A stretch of 64,000 nt of DNA from Bacteroidetes bacterium GWF2_35_48 (GCA_001769125.1 MEOG01000103.1:22322-86321), one strand, 5' to 3'; shown: positions 28,638 through 38,591, numbered from the stretch's first letter. Notes: generated by a model from the letters alone, not told the origin. A program made the numbers and translations.

Positions 28638-28900
28638 TAATAAAATTTGAAAAGACATTTTTATAAGACATTGATTTTATCAATGACAAACGATTGAAAA
28701 AAAATGTTGAAGAGATTATAATAAATCTTGAAAATGCAAATAGTCTAACTGAAATTTCAAATCTTAAAAAACTGAAAGGTTACAAATATTCTTTTAGGAT
28801 TAAAAGTTGGGAACTTTAGAATGGGTTTAATTATGAAAATAGTATAATAATCCTTGTTCGCCTTCTTAACAGGAAAGATATTTATCGTTATTTCCCATAA
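28634..28900 (+). pseudogene. RelE/ParE-family toxin with two in-frame stops
   Basis: Starting at TTG 28634, the 89-codon frame reads IIKFEKTFL-stop-DIDFINDKRLKKNVEEII, then LTEISNLKKLKGYKYSFRI and KSWEL-stop-NGFNYENSIIILVRLLNRKD and IYRYFP. The stops are TAA 28664-28666 and TAG 28817-28819. The pattern LKKLKGYKxxFRIRxGDYRIGxxxxxxxIxLVRxxHRKDIYxxFP is that of RelE/ParE toxins. No frameshifts are present. A product ending at codon 10 would be inactive, so the toxin is probably lost while the antitoxin persists. Confidence 0.82.
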
Positions 28901-28996
28901 TAATTGTGAAATAAAACTATAACAATTAACAAAAGCAAATTATAGTCATATCAAAAGATTTCTATATTGAACTAATCGTTATAAACCAAATAAATT

Positions 28997-31471
28997 ATGG
29001 AAAACAAAAAATTTACCAAAGCTTCAAAAGAAGAATGTATTAATGAAATCAGAGAAACCATAAGCATTGATAAATTCAAACAATCATTTTTAGATTGTCT
29101 GAGATACCAGATGGGCTGCACACTTTTATCAGCTACAAAAAATGATTTATACATTGCTCTTTCAATGATGGTTCGCGAAATAATTTTCAGACAGGATTAT
29201 TGTTCTTTGGAAAATTATTGTGAGGGAGATAAAAAAGTTGTAGCCTATTTATCTGCAGAATTTTTACCCGGTCCGCATCTTTCCAATAACCTTTTAAATT
29301 TAAAAATAACAGAACAGGTTCGTGAAGCTTTAAGCTCTATGGCGATTGACCTCGACGACCTTATTAAGCAGGAAGAAGAACCCGGGCTGGGAAACGGAGG
29401 TCTGGGGCGTCTTGCGTCGTGTTATCTTGACTCATTAGCTAATCTTCAGATTCCATCTGTTGGTTATGGTATTCGTTATGAGTTTGGTATATTTGATCAG
29501 AAAATACACAACGGTTGGCAGATTGAAATTACCGACAAATGGCTAAAAAACGGAAACCCTTGGGAAATCAACCGACCTGATTTAACCTATGAAGTTAAGT
29601 TTGGTGGTCATACCGAGTCGTGGGTAGACGAAAAAGGAAAATACAGAGTAAAATGGATTCCTGAAAAAATGGTAAAGGGAGTAGCCTACGACACGCCTAT
29701 ACTCGGGTACAATGTTAAAAGCGCAAATCCGCTTCGTTTATGGAAAGCAGAGGCAATTGAGTCTTTTGATTTTTCTGCTTTTAATCATGGCGATTATTAC
29801 AAGGCTGTTCAGGATAAAATGTATTCTGAAAATATTACCAAAGTGCTTTACCCAAACGACGAAATGCTTTCAGGTAAAAGATTACGGCTTGAGCAACAAT
29901 TTTTCTTTGTAACTTGTTCGTTGCAGGATATGATTCGCGCACACGTACTTGTTGGGAGAGACTTGAAAGATTTTCATAAAAAATGGGCAATTCAGCTAAA
30001 TGACACACATCCGGCCATTGCTGTTGCAGAACTTATGCGCTTACTGGTTGACGAACATCAGCTCGATTGGAACACGGCATGGAGTGTAACAACAAAAACT
30101 TTTGCTTACACCAATCACACTTTACTGCCCGAAGCACTTGAAAAATGGTCGCTTCCTTTGTTTGGATCTTTACTGCCACGCCATCTTGAAATAATTATGG
30201 AAATTAATTCCTGCTTTCTTGAAATCGTTCATAAAGCATTTCCGGGCGATATGGAAAAGCTGTCCCGCCTCTCTATTATTGACGAAACAGGATCGCGTTA
30301 CGTTAGAATGGCAAACCTTGCTACTGTTGGAAGCTCAAGAGTTAACGGCGTTGCTGAACTCCATTCGGAACTATTAAAACAAACCGTATTAAAAGATTTT
30401 GCCGACCTCTGGCCTGAAAAATTCTGCAATGTTACCAACGGCGTTACACCCCGCAGATTTATTGGTGTTGGCAATCCCATGCTTACAAAGCTGATTAATG
30501 AAAAAGTTGGTGGTGAGTGGTTAGATAATCTATATGATTTAAAAAAATTAGAAAAATTTATTGATGATAAATATTTCCTGAAAGAGTGGAGAAACATTAA
30601 GTTATCAGTGAAGAAGCGACTTGCTATTCTTATAAAAGAAAGAACAGGGATAGAAATAAACCCTGAATCTCTTTTTGATGTTCAGGTAAAAAGAATTCAC
30701 GAGTACAAACGCCAGCATCTGAACGTACTCCATATCCTTACATTATACCTGCGCATTAAACAAAACCCAAAAATTAATTTACCTGCACGTACCTTTATTT
30801 TTGGTGGAAAAGCAGCACCTGGTTATTATTTGGCAAAACTTATTATCAAGCTCATTAATTCAGTTGCGGATTTAGTTAACAACGATTCGGATGTAAACGG
30901 AAGAATTAAAGTCGTATTTTTCCCTGATTTCAATGTTACAAACGCACAAAATATTTATCCTGCTGCCGACCTGTCAGAACAAATTTCTACTGCCGGAAAA
31001 GAAGCTTCAGGAACCGGAAATATGAAATTCACTTTAAACGGAGCACTTACAATAGGAACTTTAGACGGAGCTAATGTTGAAATACGCGAAGAAGTGGGAG
31101 AAGAAAACTTTTTTCTCTTTGGACTCAACGCTGCCGAAGTAGAAGAATTAAAAAGAAATGGGTATCATTCCTATTCGTATTACGAACAAAATTCGGAACT
31201 AAAAGCTGTGATTGATTTTATACGCTCCGGCACTCTGTCTCCTGGCGACACAAACCTGTTTAATTCTTTAACAGATAATTTACTTTACCACGATCCTTAC
31301 CTTGTTTTTGCAGATTACGCTTCATATATTAGAAGTCAGGACGAAGTCAGCAAGCTGTGGGAAAACAAAGACGAGTGGACAAAAAAATCTATAATAAATA
31401 CAGCGCGTGTAGGGAAATTTTCTTCCGACAGGTCAATCAAAGATTATTGCGATTTAATCTGGCATGTGTAA
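28997..31471 (+). CDS. glgP: Glycogen/starch (alpha-glucan) phosphorylase
   Basis: An 824-residue GT35 enzyme releasing glucose-1-phosphate from alpha-1,4-glucan. Signatures are EEEPGLGNGGLGRLASCYL near 126-145, NDTHPAIAVAELMR near 335 and the pyridoxal-phosphate lysine motif in GKEASGTGNMKF near 670. The length matches the standard 810-840-residue maltodextrin/glycogen phosphorylases. It stands alone with a strong terminator at 31480. The other glycogen genes are not in this window. Confidence 0.96.
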   Translation: MENKKFTKASKEECINEIRETISIDKFKQSFLDCLRYQMGCTLLSATKNDLYIALSMMVREIIFRQDYCSLENYCEGDKKVVAYLSAEFLPGPHLSNNLLNLKITEQVREALSSMAIDLDDLIKQEEEPGLGNGGLGRLASCYLDSLANLQIPSVGYGIRYEFGIFDQKIHNGWQIEITDKWLKNGNPWEINRPDLTYEVKFGGHTESWVDEKGKYRVKWIPEKMVKGVAYDTPILGYNVKSANPLRLWKAEAIESFDFSAFNHGDYYKAVQDKMYSENITKVLYPNDEMLSGKRLRLEQQFFFVTCSLQDMIRAHVLVGRDLKDFHKKWAIQLNDTHPAIAVAELMRLLVDEHQLDWNTAWSVTTKTFAYTNHTLLPEALEKWSLPLFGSLLPRHLEIIMEINSCFLEIVHKAFPGDMEKLSRLSIIDETGSRYVRMANLATVGSSRVNGVAELHSELLKQTVLKDFADLWPEKFCNVTNGVTPRRFIGVGNPMLTKLINEKVGGEWLDNLYDLKKLEKFIDDKYFLKEWRNIKLSVKKRLAILIKERTGIEINPESLFDVQVKRIHEYKRQHLNVLHILTLYLRIKQNPKINLPARTFIFGGKAAPGYYLAKLIIKLINSVADLVNNDSDVNGRIKVVFFPDFNVTNAQNIYPAADLSEQISTAGKEASGTGNMKFTLNGALTIGTLDGANVEIREEVGEENFFLFGLNAAEVEELKRNGYHSYSYYEQNSELKAVIDFIRSGTLSPGDTNLFNSLTDNLLYHDPYLVFADYASYIRSQDEVSKLWENKDEWTKKSIINTARVGKFSSDRSIKDYCDLIWHV

Positions 31472-31479
31472 GTTTTTAT

Positions 31480-31516
31480 AAAACAAAAAGCAATCAAATT
31501 GATTGCTTTTTGTTTT
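31480..31516. terminator. Bidirectional terminator between glgP and trkH
   Basis: The 16-bp perfect stem AAAACAAAAAGCAATC (31480-31495)/GATTGCTTTTTGTTTT (31501-31516) has loop AAATT and gives a U-rich 3' arm on both strands. The two convergent genes end at its borders. Confidence 0.9.
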
Positions 31517-31517
31517 A

Positions 31518-32978
31518 TTACTTTTTCCAGAAGCTTGGAGAGAAAAGAATTAAAACAGTAAAAAGCTCCAGACGACCAATAAGCATAAGGAATGCGAGAA
31601 TCCATTTTCCTGAATCAGGAACACTGGCATAATTCAGAACCGGACCAACAGTACCAAATCCAGGACCCACATTTCCCAGACAAGACATTGACCCTCCAAT
31701 AGCCGACATAAAATCAAGACCAATAATATTCAAAGCCAATGATCCCACAACAAAAGCTATAAGATAAATCAAGAAAAATGCGAGAACATTAAATAAAATA
31801 TCTTTAGAAACAGATATTTTGTTTAATTTAACATGATGTATCATATTTGGATGCACCATTCTTTTTAACTCAATGCGTGTTGTTTTGAATAATAAAACCT
31901 GCCTGACAACCTTAACCCCTCCACCTGTTGAACCAGCGCATCCTCCTATAAAAAACAAAATCATTAAAATTATCATTAATACAAAAGGCCATTGCAAATA
32001 ATCATCTGTAGCAAAACCCGTAGTAGTAATTAATGATACTACCTGAAATAAAGAAGTTCTGAAAGACCCTTCCAAATCTCCACGCACAAAAAATAAAACA
32101 ACCCAAATAATTACTGTTGCAATAATAATAGTAAGAAGATAAGAGCGCCATTCTTCATTTTTAAATATCACTTTAAATTTTCCTTTCAGCATAAAATAAT
32201 GCAGCGTAAAATTTACGCCTGCAAGGAACATAAAAACAATAATAATATATTGATTGAAGGATGTAAAAGAAGCTATACTGTCATTTTTGGTAGAAAATCC
32301 TCCTGTCGCCATTGTTGTAAAAGCATGACACAAAGAATCAAAAAAATCAAGTTTACCAACCATAAGTAAAATGGTTAATGCAGCAGTAAGTATAACATAA
32401 ATTATCCATAGCCTTCTGGCTGTTCCATGAATTCGCGGGTGTAATTTATCAGCAACAGGACCGGGAACTTCGGCTACGAAAAGCTGCATTCCTCCAATTC
32501 CCAGAAATGGTAAAATCGCTAAAGAAAAAACAATGATTCCCATTCCTCCAATCCATTGTGTGACGCTTCTCCAGAAAAGCAAGCCTTTTGGCAGAGCTTC
32601 AATGTCTGTTAGAATGCTGGCTCCTGTTGTTGTAAAACCCGACATGGTTTCAAAATAAGCATCTGTAAATGATGGAATGCTGCCATGAAGAAAAAAAGGA
32701 AAAGCACCGTACAGAGAGATTAAAACCCATGCAAAGGCTACGATAATATATCCTTCTCTTCTTCCCATTGTGGGGACTTCTTCCTTTGTTGTTGAAAAAA
32801 ATAAAATAAGTCCGAAGCCTGAGGTTATAAGACAAGAAATTAATATTGGAAGCCAATCGTCTTGTTGATAGTAAACAGAAAAAATAATTGAAAAAGACAT
32901 AAAAATGCCCTCAATTACTAAGAGAGTTCCTAATAATCGAATTATGATATTCCAGTTAATTTTTGACCAGACAGACAT
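31518..32978 (-). CDS. trkH: Trk potassium uptake protein, membrane subunit
   Basis: A 486-residue ion channel/transporter subunit with four M-P-M repeats. Filter-like glycine segments are visible as TTTGASILTD, MATGGFSTKND, TTTGFATDDY and GNVGPGFGTVGP. It works with the cytoplasmic TrkA gating ring to import potassium. trkA precedes it by 7 bp (minus strand), forming a two-gene operon. Confidence 0.95.
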   Translation of the reverse strand: MSVWSKINWNIIIRLLGTLLVIEGIFMSFSIIFSVYYQQDDWLPILISCLITSGFGLILFFSTTKEEVPTMGRREGYIIVAFAWVLISLYGAFPFFLHGSIPSFTDAYFETMSGFTTTGASILTDIEALPKGLLFWRSVTQWIGGMGIIVFSLAILPFLGIGGMQLFVAEVPGPVADKLHPRIHGTARRLWIIYVILTAALTILLMVGKLDFFDSLCHAFTTMATGGFSTKNDSIASFTSFNQYIIIVFMFLAGVNFTLHYFMLKGKFKVIFKNEEWRSYLLTIIIATVIIWVVLFFVRGDLEGSFRTSLFQVVSLITTTGFATDDYLQWPFVLMIILMILFFIGGCAGSTGGGVKVVRQVLLFKTTRIELKRMVHPNMIHHVKLNKISVSKDILFNVLAFFLIYLIAFVVGSLALNIIGLDFMSAIGGSMSCLGNVGPGFGTVGPVLNYASVPDSGKWILAFLMLIGRLELFTVLILFSPSFWKK

Positions 32979-32985
32979 TTGTCAA

Positions 32986-34329
32986 TTATTTTGAAAAGAT
33001 TTTTTCAACTTTTTTAATTACGCTCGGAATAGCAAAAACGACCAATTTATCTCCTTCGTGAATAACTAAATTTCCTAAAGCAATAAAACTTTCCTGACCT
33101 CTTACTATACCTCCGATTATTGCTCCGGCAGGAAATTCCATATCTTTAATTTGTTTTCCTGCCATCCATGCATCAGATTTCACTATAAATTCTAAAACTT
33201 CAGCGTCAACACCATGTAGACATTTTATGGAAGCCACATTAGCGCGCAAGGTAAACCTTGAGATATAGCTTGCTGCTATTAATTTTTTATTTATGATGGT
33301 ATCAATTCCCATACGCTGACTCACATCTATGTAATCAATGTTTTCAACAAGTGCGATGGTTCTTTTTATTCCGTATTTTTTTGCAAGCAGACAACTCAGA
33401 ATGTTTGTTTCAGATTGTTCTGTAACCGCGACAAATGCATCGGTCTGTTTAATACCTTCTTCTTCCAGCAGATTTAGGTTGCGAATGTCTCCATGAATAA
33501 TCATTGTATTTGTTAATATGGCAGCAAGTTTATTGCATCGTTCTAAACTATTATCTATAAGCTTTACAGCCATTTCCTTTTCTATTAACAAAGCTGTTAA
33601 CTTTCCGATTCTTCCTCCCCCTGCAATCATCACGGTGTTAATGTGTAAATCATCTTTCCCTCCCAGACGTAACATTTCATTAATTCCTTCTGGTTTTGTA
33701 ATAATATACGTCATATCATTTTCCAGAAACTGATCATTCCCTCGTGGAATAATAGTTTTACTGTCGCGATGAATAGCAATAGCTCTGAAATCAAGATGTT
33801 CATTTTCTGCAGCTATATTGTCGAGCGTTTTATTTAAGATCAACGCTTTTGAATCAAGTTTTAACAAAAACAAACTGAGCAATCCTTCTGAAAAATCGAA
33901 TATTTCGGTAGCAGCAGGATTTCTTAACAGCTTTCCGATTTCTTTTGCAGCAAGGCTTTCCGGCGAAACAATGGCATCAATTCCCAGCGCTTTAAATATT
34001 TGTTTGTTATGGGGTGTTAAATATTCGGGATTTGTAATTCTTGCAATGCAGCGTTTGGCTCCAAGCTTTTTCGCTAATACCGATGTAACAATATTAATGC
34101 GTTCATCGTGTAAAACACTAATCATTAAATCTGCTTTTTTAACTTTTGCCTGTTCAAGAACCTCAATGGAAGTTGAATCTCCGGTTATTGCAAGAGCCTC
34201 GCTCTGTGATTCCACCATTTTTATTAATTCCTGATCGGGATCAACAATTGTAATGTTGTGATCATTGTTTGAAAGCATCTTTGCCAAATGAAAACCTACT
34301 TCTCCGTCGCCGGCTATTATTATGTTCAT
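32986..34329 (-). CDS. trkA: Trk potassium uptake regulatory subunit, NAD-binding
   Basis: A 447-residue cytoplasmic protein made of two RCK units. TrkA_N (1-120, IIAGDGEVGFHLAKML and ITIVDPD) plus TrkA_C (about 140-220) are followed by a second TrkA_N (about 230-350, MIAGGGRIGKLTALL) plus TrkA_C (about 365-447). It binds NAD(H)/ATP and gates TrkH, which follows it directly. Confidence 0.95.
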   Translation of the reverse strand: MNIIIAGDGEVGFHLAKMLSNNDHNITIVDPDQELIKMVESQSEALAITGDSTSIEVLEQAKVKKADLMISVLHDERINIVTSVLAKKLGAKRCIARITNPEYLTPHNKQIFKALGIDAIVSPESLAAKEIGKLLRNPAATEIFDFSEGLLSLFLLKLDSKALILNKTLDNIAAENEHLDFRAIAIHRDSKTIIPRGNDQFLENDMTYIITKPEGINEMLRLGGKDDLHINTVMIAGGGRIGKLTALLIEKEMAVKLIDNSLERCNKLAAILTNTMIIHGDIRNLNLLEEEGIKQTDAFVAVTEQSETNILSCLLAKKYGIKRTIALVENIDYIDVSQRMGIDTIINKKLIAASYISRFTLRANVASIKCLHGVDAEVLEFIVKSDAWMAGKQIKDMEFPAGAIIGGIVRGQESFIALGNLVIHEGDKLVVFAIPSVIKKVEKIFSK

Positions 34330-34460
34330 TCTTTAGTTTTTATGTTACCTAAATAAATTAGGAATTAGGAATTACGAATTGTGGAACGTTGGTTATTTAC
34401 TCATGTTATGCAAAATATTTTTTCAACATTATTTTCCATCATTAGCGTAACATCAATAAT

Positions 34461-35591
34461 TTATACTTCTTCTGTAACTTTATAAATAACTTTTCGTTCC
34501 TTCAAATAATCTAACACAAAGTTAAAACAATCTGATATTTTTCCTACTGATTCGGGGGGAAATACTCCTTTCTCTGTAAAAAGCCCCCGAAGAATCAGCT
34601 CTGCACCAGCCGTGCCTGTAAAGCCTGTTGTGCGAGACATTGAAGAAATTTTATCTCCCGGGTCGTATTCGTCATAAAGATCATAGGTAATTTTCTTTTC
34701 CTTTCCTTTTTCCTCGCCTGTAACAATTACGCGCATAATAGTAAATTCGGCTTCCTCATCGCCTAATTTCCATTTGTCGAACAACAATTTTGTTGTAAAA
34801 TCAAAAGGCGAAACTTCGGTGTTGTTTATTTTAACGGGAGTATGGCTGAAAAATCCACTTTCCTGAAATGCTCTGATTAATGAGATATGACCGGGATAGC
34901 GAAGCGTTTTTTCTTTCATATTCGGAATTTCGGAAAGCGTGTAAATCAAGGAGCGAAGACCGTCTGTGTTGAAAGCCTCAAGTGTGCCGACTTCTTTAAA
35001 ATTAATAAACTCAGAATCACTCATTGCAGGGCGAGTAATGATATGTCCGTTTTCAACATAACGTGCCGGTCGCGTGTATTCTTCAATTACATCAACAGGA
35101 GAGAAAGGCGCTTTGTACTGAAACGGCAATACTCTTGCCTTAGGGAGACCGCCTACCATATATTCAAAATCAGTAATTTTCATTTGTGCATAATGATACC
35201 CTGCAATGAGATTCGGCATGCCGGGTGCTACTCCCATGTCGGCTATTCCTATAACTTTATTCTTCTTTGCCAACTCATTCAGTTGTAAAATATCTTCCGG
35301 CAGAAAAGAAATATCTACAAAATTTTTTCCACAGGAAATTATGGTTTTCAATGTCTCAAAGCCCATAAATCCTGGTACGGCAGAAACAACAAGGTCAAAG
35401 TCTGCTACAAGCCGGGCAAGCTTTTCTGTGTCTTTAAGATTTTGCTGAATGGTTATAATTTTTCCATCGCGGGAAGCCTTTGCCAATGCTTCGGTATTAA
35501 TATCTGCAGAAGTTACTTCGTGCTTTTTACTCAGATCGAAAGCCATAGCACGACCAACCATTCCTGCTCCTAAAACTATTATTTTGCTCAT
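34461..35591 (-). CDS. Saccharopine dehydrogenase-like oxidoreductase
   Basis: A 376-residue protein with an N-terminal Rossmann motif (VLGAGMVGRAMAFDLSKKHEV) and the Sacchrp_dh_NADP and C-terminal domains (GVAPGMPNLIAGYHYAQM near 125; GFTGTAGAELILRGLFTEKGV near 330). Lysine-pathway saccharopine reductases and carboxyspermidine dehydrogenases share this fold, so the substrate is not fixed. A -7 box (TACTTTTG, 35613-35620) and an adjacent strong hairpin lie upstream. Confidence 0.85.
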   Translation of the reverse strand: MSKIIVLGAGMVGRAMAFDLSKKHEVTSADINTEALAKASRDGKIITIQQNLKDTEKLARLVADFDLVVSAVPGFMGFETLKTIISCGKNFVDISFLPEDILQLNELAKKNKVIGIADMGVAPGMPNLIAGYHYAQMKITDFEYMVGGLPKARVLPFQYKAPFSPVDVIEEYTRPARYVENGHIITRPAMSDSEFINFKEVGTLEAFNTDGLRSLIYTLSEIPNMKEKTLRYPGHISLIRAFQESGFFSHTPVKINNTEVSPFDFTTKLLFDKWKLGDEEAEFTIMRVIVTGEEKGKEKKITYDLYDEYDPGDKISSMSRTTGFTGTAGAELILRGLFTEKGVFPPESVGKISDCFNFVLDYLKERKVIYKVTEEV

Positions 35592-35612
35592 AAAATATTT
35601 TTATTAATCCTG

Positions 35613-35647
35613 CAAAAGTATAAAAAAAACAAAGGTTTTTTTTATAC
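35613..35647 (-). promoter_or_regulatory. Hairpin abutting the -7 box of the saccharopine-dehydrogenase-like gene
   Basis: The 13-bp perfect stem GTATAAAAAAAAC (35618-35630)/GTTTTTTTTATAC (35635-35647) with loop AAAG overlaps the TACTTTTG box (35613-35620). On the minus strand it could also end transcription from the gene upstream before the new promoter. Confidence 0.5.
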
Positions 35648-35926
35648 TTTTTATTTGAAAATTAATTCAACGATGCGCTTTGAAAATAAAACAGCGTTCC
35701 TTTCCGGCATAACAAGACAACAGGGTTGAAGATGTGTATTTTCGCTATAAAGGACAGATGGATCGTTGTGGAAGAAAAATATAATATTTACTCGTTAACG
35801 TTATGTTATGCAAAATCATTTTTTTAAACAATCCACAGTCTTCAGCCTACAGTCTTTCTTAATGCCGACTATTCTGTATGCCTACTTTCTACATTATAAC
35901 TTCTTCCAGGATTTGCAAAACATTCG
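35648..35926. other. Intergenic stretch with heptamer remnants
   Basis: I see no gene here. At 35837-35857 there are three 7-bp units AGTCTTC, AGCCTAC, AGTCTTT, related to the arrays at 38592 and 39363. The phrase TTATGCAAAATC (35810-35821) also recurs in other gaps (34407-34418; a variant at 39256). Confidence 0.5.
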
Positions 35927-36607
35927 TTAAGATATTTTCTTTTCCCCCCTCAGTTTTTTAATTTCTTTTTCAAAAGCATCTTTATTTCCATAGGCGGGGT
36001 GCTTAACAGGATAATAGGGAATTCCTGATAAATTCAGCGTTTTCTGTGCAGAATTGCCAACAGCAATAATGTTTTTAATTTTAAAAAGTTTGATAAGCTC
36101 TACCATGAATTTTTGTCCTTCTTTAAGCTCTTTATTTGAGGGCTGTCTGTTTGGTTTGTTGTTTTTCTTATCATAAGTATAGAAAGGGTATGAATTCCAA
36201 AGCAGGGGGCAGAAATTATATTTCTCTAGAATTTCCCACACAATTGTAGCCGTAGATTCAGTTTGCAGTTTAACATTGCGCTCCTCAAGCAAATCCCAGA
36301 TGTCTTCTGAATAACCAAAAAGATCGAATCTGTTAGAACGGGAAATAATTCTTTCAGATGTAAACGGTACGCCGGTTAGCTTGCACCCTTTGTATCCGGG
36401 CGCTTCTCCGAGAAGCATTGTTTTGGGCTTGCGCTGCTTCATCTGTGTGAGGTAGAGCAACAAATTCAGCTTTGTTGTAAAAAAACCTGGAAAATTTTCT
36501 TCTGAGTATTGATTGAATGCCTGTCTTCCGACTTTTTGCTGCGCCAAAGACTCAACAAAGTCCATTAGTTTGTTTTTCATTGCTTGGGTTTGATGTTTTA
36601 TATACAA
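35927..36607 (-). CDS. Uracil-DNA glycosylase-superfamily protein (SMUG2/DUF4918-like)
   Basis: A 226-residue protein with UDG-fold motifs: MLLGEAPGYKGCKLTGVPFT (motif A region) at about 64-83 and IPYYPVKHPAY (motif B-type His-Pro) near 201-211. This fits the SMUG2-like family of Bacteroidota, which excises deaminated bases. Two starts are possible: ATG 36607 or ATG 36580 (MKNKLMDFVESL), the latter closer to family N-termini. It lies 30 bp downstream of the GH16-like gene, but a shared function is unlikely. Confidence 0.82.
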   Translation of the reverse strand: MYIKHQTQAMKNKLMDFVESLAQQKVGRQAFNQYSEENFPGFFTTKLNLLLYLTQMKQRKPKTMLLGEAPGYKGCKLTGVPFTSERIISRSNRFDLFGYSEDIWDLLEERNVKLQTESTATIVWEILEKYNFCPLLWNSYPFYTYDKKNNKPNRQPSNKELKEGQKFMVELIKLFKIKNIIAVGNSAQKTLNLSGIPYYPVKHPAYGNKDAFEKEIKKLRGEKKIS

Positions 36608-36637
36608 ACTTAATAAAAAGAGGTGATACTATCAAAT

Positions 36638-38548
36638 TTATTCTATGGTAATTTCAAAAATTTCACCTTTTAAATCGCTTTTCAGAAATGGAATATTGTC
36701 TTGTTGATAGGGAGAACCCGGCCACCATTTTGTATTATGGTATTCCTGTGAAATAATAAGCAGCATCTGATTGTTAGGAATAGAAGTAACCGTACTGTTC
36801 ATGTAGCCGGCAACACGAAGTTTGTTTTTTTCAGGACCTATACGCCATATAATTTCATCGGGTTTCCATTCTATCTGAAAATAGTAATAGTCCCTACCAA
36901 AAAGCTCATCGTCGTTTTCCATTGATTTTTCTGTAACAGCCCTGTATTTCTTTTCCCATCTGTGCATAGAAAAAATCTGATTCTTGTATACAATATCATT
37001 GCATCCCCATCCATAATTTTTTGGTTCAGGGCAGGCCATATCCCAGTTTGTACAGGCAACTGCAATTTTATCATCGTAGGGCAAGGTTTCATCGGGTTGC
37101 GGTATATTCCAGCTTGCAATGCTGCTTGCATCATCTCCGGGCAATTGATACATGGGTGGGTATTGATACGAAGGACAATAAGGAACCGTTTTCAAAATTT
37201 CAAAATCTATTTCAGAGTAATTGGTATAGGGAATGCGCTTGTCTTCATACCCTCCCCAATAGGTTGCCATGTAACCTTCCCTGTTGCAATTACGGCGCAT
37301 ATTCCACAACCCGCCATCTGCGCTGCCTTGCGCGATAAGCCATATAGCATTTGTTATTCCACACCATACATTATTTTTGTTCAACAGCTCTGTAAGCTTT
37401 GCTTTTACAGTATATTTTCCGAATGAAAAACCATGGCGTGAAATTACTCCTACATTTTGTTTTTGCCATTTTCCAAATTCAGATTTAGGATTATGAATAA
37501 TAATTTTTTTATTCTCTTGATCTGAGATTACCGTTTCACAGGGTCTGTCTGATGTAGCAGGAATAACCCCTATCAGCTCTTCTTTTTTATAAAACGCATT
37601 GTTCCAGTTATAATCCATTTTTGAGAATTTTCCATTAATTACATCTTCAATCACAGGTACATTAAAAAATCGTGTAGAAGAATCAACATAATGAATAAAT
37701 TGTTCGAAAGCTGCCTGTTTAAGCAGGTGTTCGTCTTCGCCACAAGCATTTGAATAAAATTCTTTACTGTAATCTGATTTCAAAAAATATGGGTTGATAT
37801 AAATTCCGCTTCCTAAATCAGGTTTGGCAACAACATTCAGCATTTCATCCGACTTCCACACAACGGTATTAGCAAGCCTTGCACCATCGTCAAACAAAAA
37901 ATAAAGGTATGGATTCACATAATTACCTCCTCTTTTCTTACGCACATCACGGATGCATTCTGGAATATCTTCAAGAGTTGATTTTGTTGTAACAACCAAA
38001 AGAAACGAATAATTTCCTGTGCGGGGATTTCGCTTCCAACGTTCGTTCCTGTCTTCATGAAAGAACTGCTTTTCATCGCGTGGATTGCCCTGAATGCAGA
38101 AAGAGCCCGAAACATCATGAAAATTACTATTCGGTTCAAGCATTTCCGTTTCAGCAAAAGTATTGCCACTTGCTTCCCACGAACCATAAAAATTTTCTTC
38201 GCTCAATGGGTCTGTTTCAGGAAATTTATAACTCTCATTCTGATAGTATATCTTATAATGAAAAGATTGTTTTACTCCCGAAGTATTACGTATCTGAAAA
38301 TGAAAAGTAAATTTCCCTTCCTTTGTTTGAAAAAAAGAAGGTATGCGAAACCCTTGCAAATAGGCGTCTTTGTAATCAAGTTGAATAGTCTTTCCTGAAT
38401 CTGCTTTGAAAAGATCCTGATTTGAAATGGGCAAAAAGCCCCGTAAATCAAAAGCACTGCATGATTTTACTACACTTTTTTCTTTATTATTACACGAAAA
38501 AAAAAGAAAAAAAGAAAGTGAGACAAATAGAAAAATATGTGTTTTCAA
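36638..38548 (-). CDS. GH16-like secreted lipoprotein
   Basis: A 636-residue lipoprotein (signal, then lipobox FFSC, Cys about 19). The N-terminal half (about 30-330) is a family-specific beta domain I do not recognise. The C-terminal half has GH16 concanavalin-like features: GFSFGKYTVKAKL, NAIWLIA and the catalytic-type signature SEIDFEIL (E-x-D-x-E). EWKPDEIIWRIG and a late WWPGSPY strand follow. GH16 enzymes hydrolyse beta-1,3/1,4-glucans or galactans, so this may act on an exogenous glucan at the cell surface. No SusC/SusD genes flank it. Confidence 0.78.
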   Translation of the reverse strand: MKTHIFLFVSLSFFLFFSCNNKEKSVVKSCSAFDLRGFLPISNQDLFKADSGKTIQLDYKDAYLQGFRIPSFFQTKEGKFTFHFQIRNTSGVKQSFHYKIYYQNESYKFPETDPLSEENFYGSWEASGNTFAETEMLEPNSNFHDVSGSFCIQGNPRDEKQFFHEDRNERWKRNPRTGNYSFLLVVTTKSTLEDIPECIRDVRKKRGGNYVNPYLYFLFDDGARLANTVVWKSDEMLNVVAKPDLGSGIYINPYFLKSDYSKEFYSNACGEDEHLLKQAAFEQFIHYVDSSTRFFNVPVIEDVINGKFSKMDYNWNNAFYKKEELIGVIPATSDRPCETVISDQENKKIIIHNPKSEFGKWQKQNVGVISRHGFSFGKYTVKAKLTELLNKNNVWCGITNAIWLIAQGSADGGLWNMRRNCNREGYMATYWGGYEDKRIPYTNYSEIDFEILKTVPYCPSYQYPPMYQLPGDDASSIASWNIPQPDETLPYDDKIAVACTNWDMACPEPKNYGWGCNDIVYKNQIFSMHRWEKKYRAVTEKSMENDDELFGRDYYYFQIEWKPDEIIWRIGPEKNKLRVAGYMNSTVTSIPNNQMLLIISQEYHNTKWWPGSPYQQDNIPFLKSDLKGEIFEITIE

Positions 38549-38591
38549 TAGAATTTTAACTTAGGTTATGTATAGTGTTTTTATATTAATC

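Noticed and set aside
25631-28900. Stop-codon reassignment or programmed recoding in this organism
   Set aside because: Only two accessory genes show in-frame stops, while TAA, TAG and TGA end many intact housekeeping genes here. Recent nonsense mutations are simpler.
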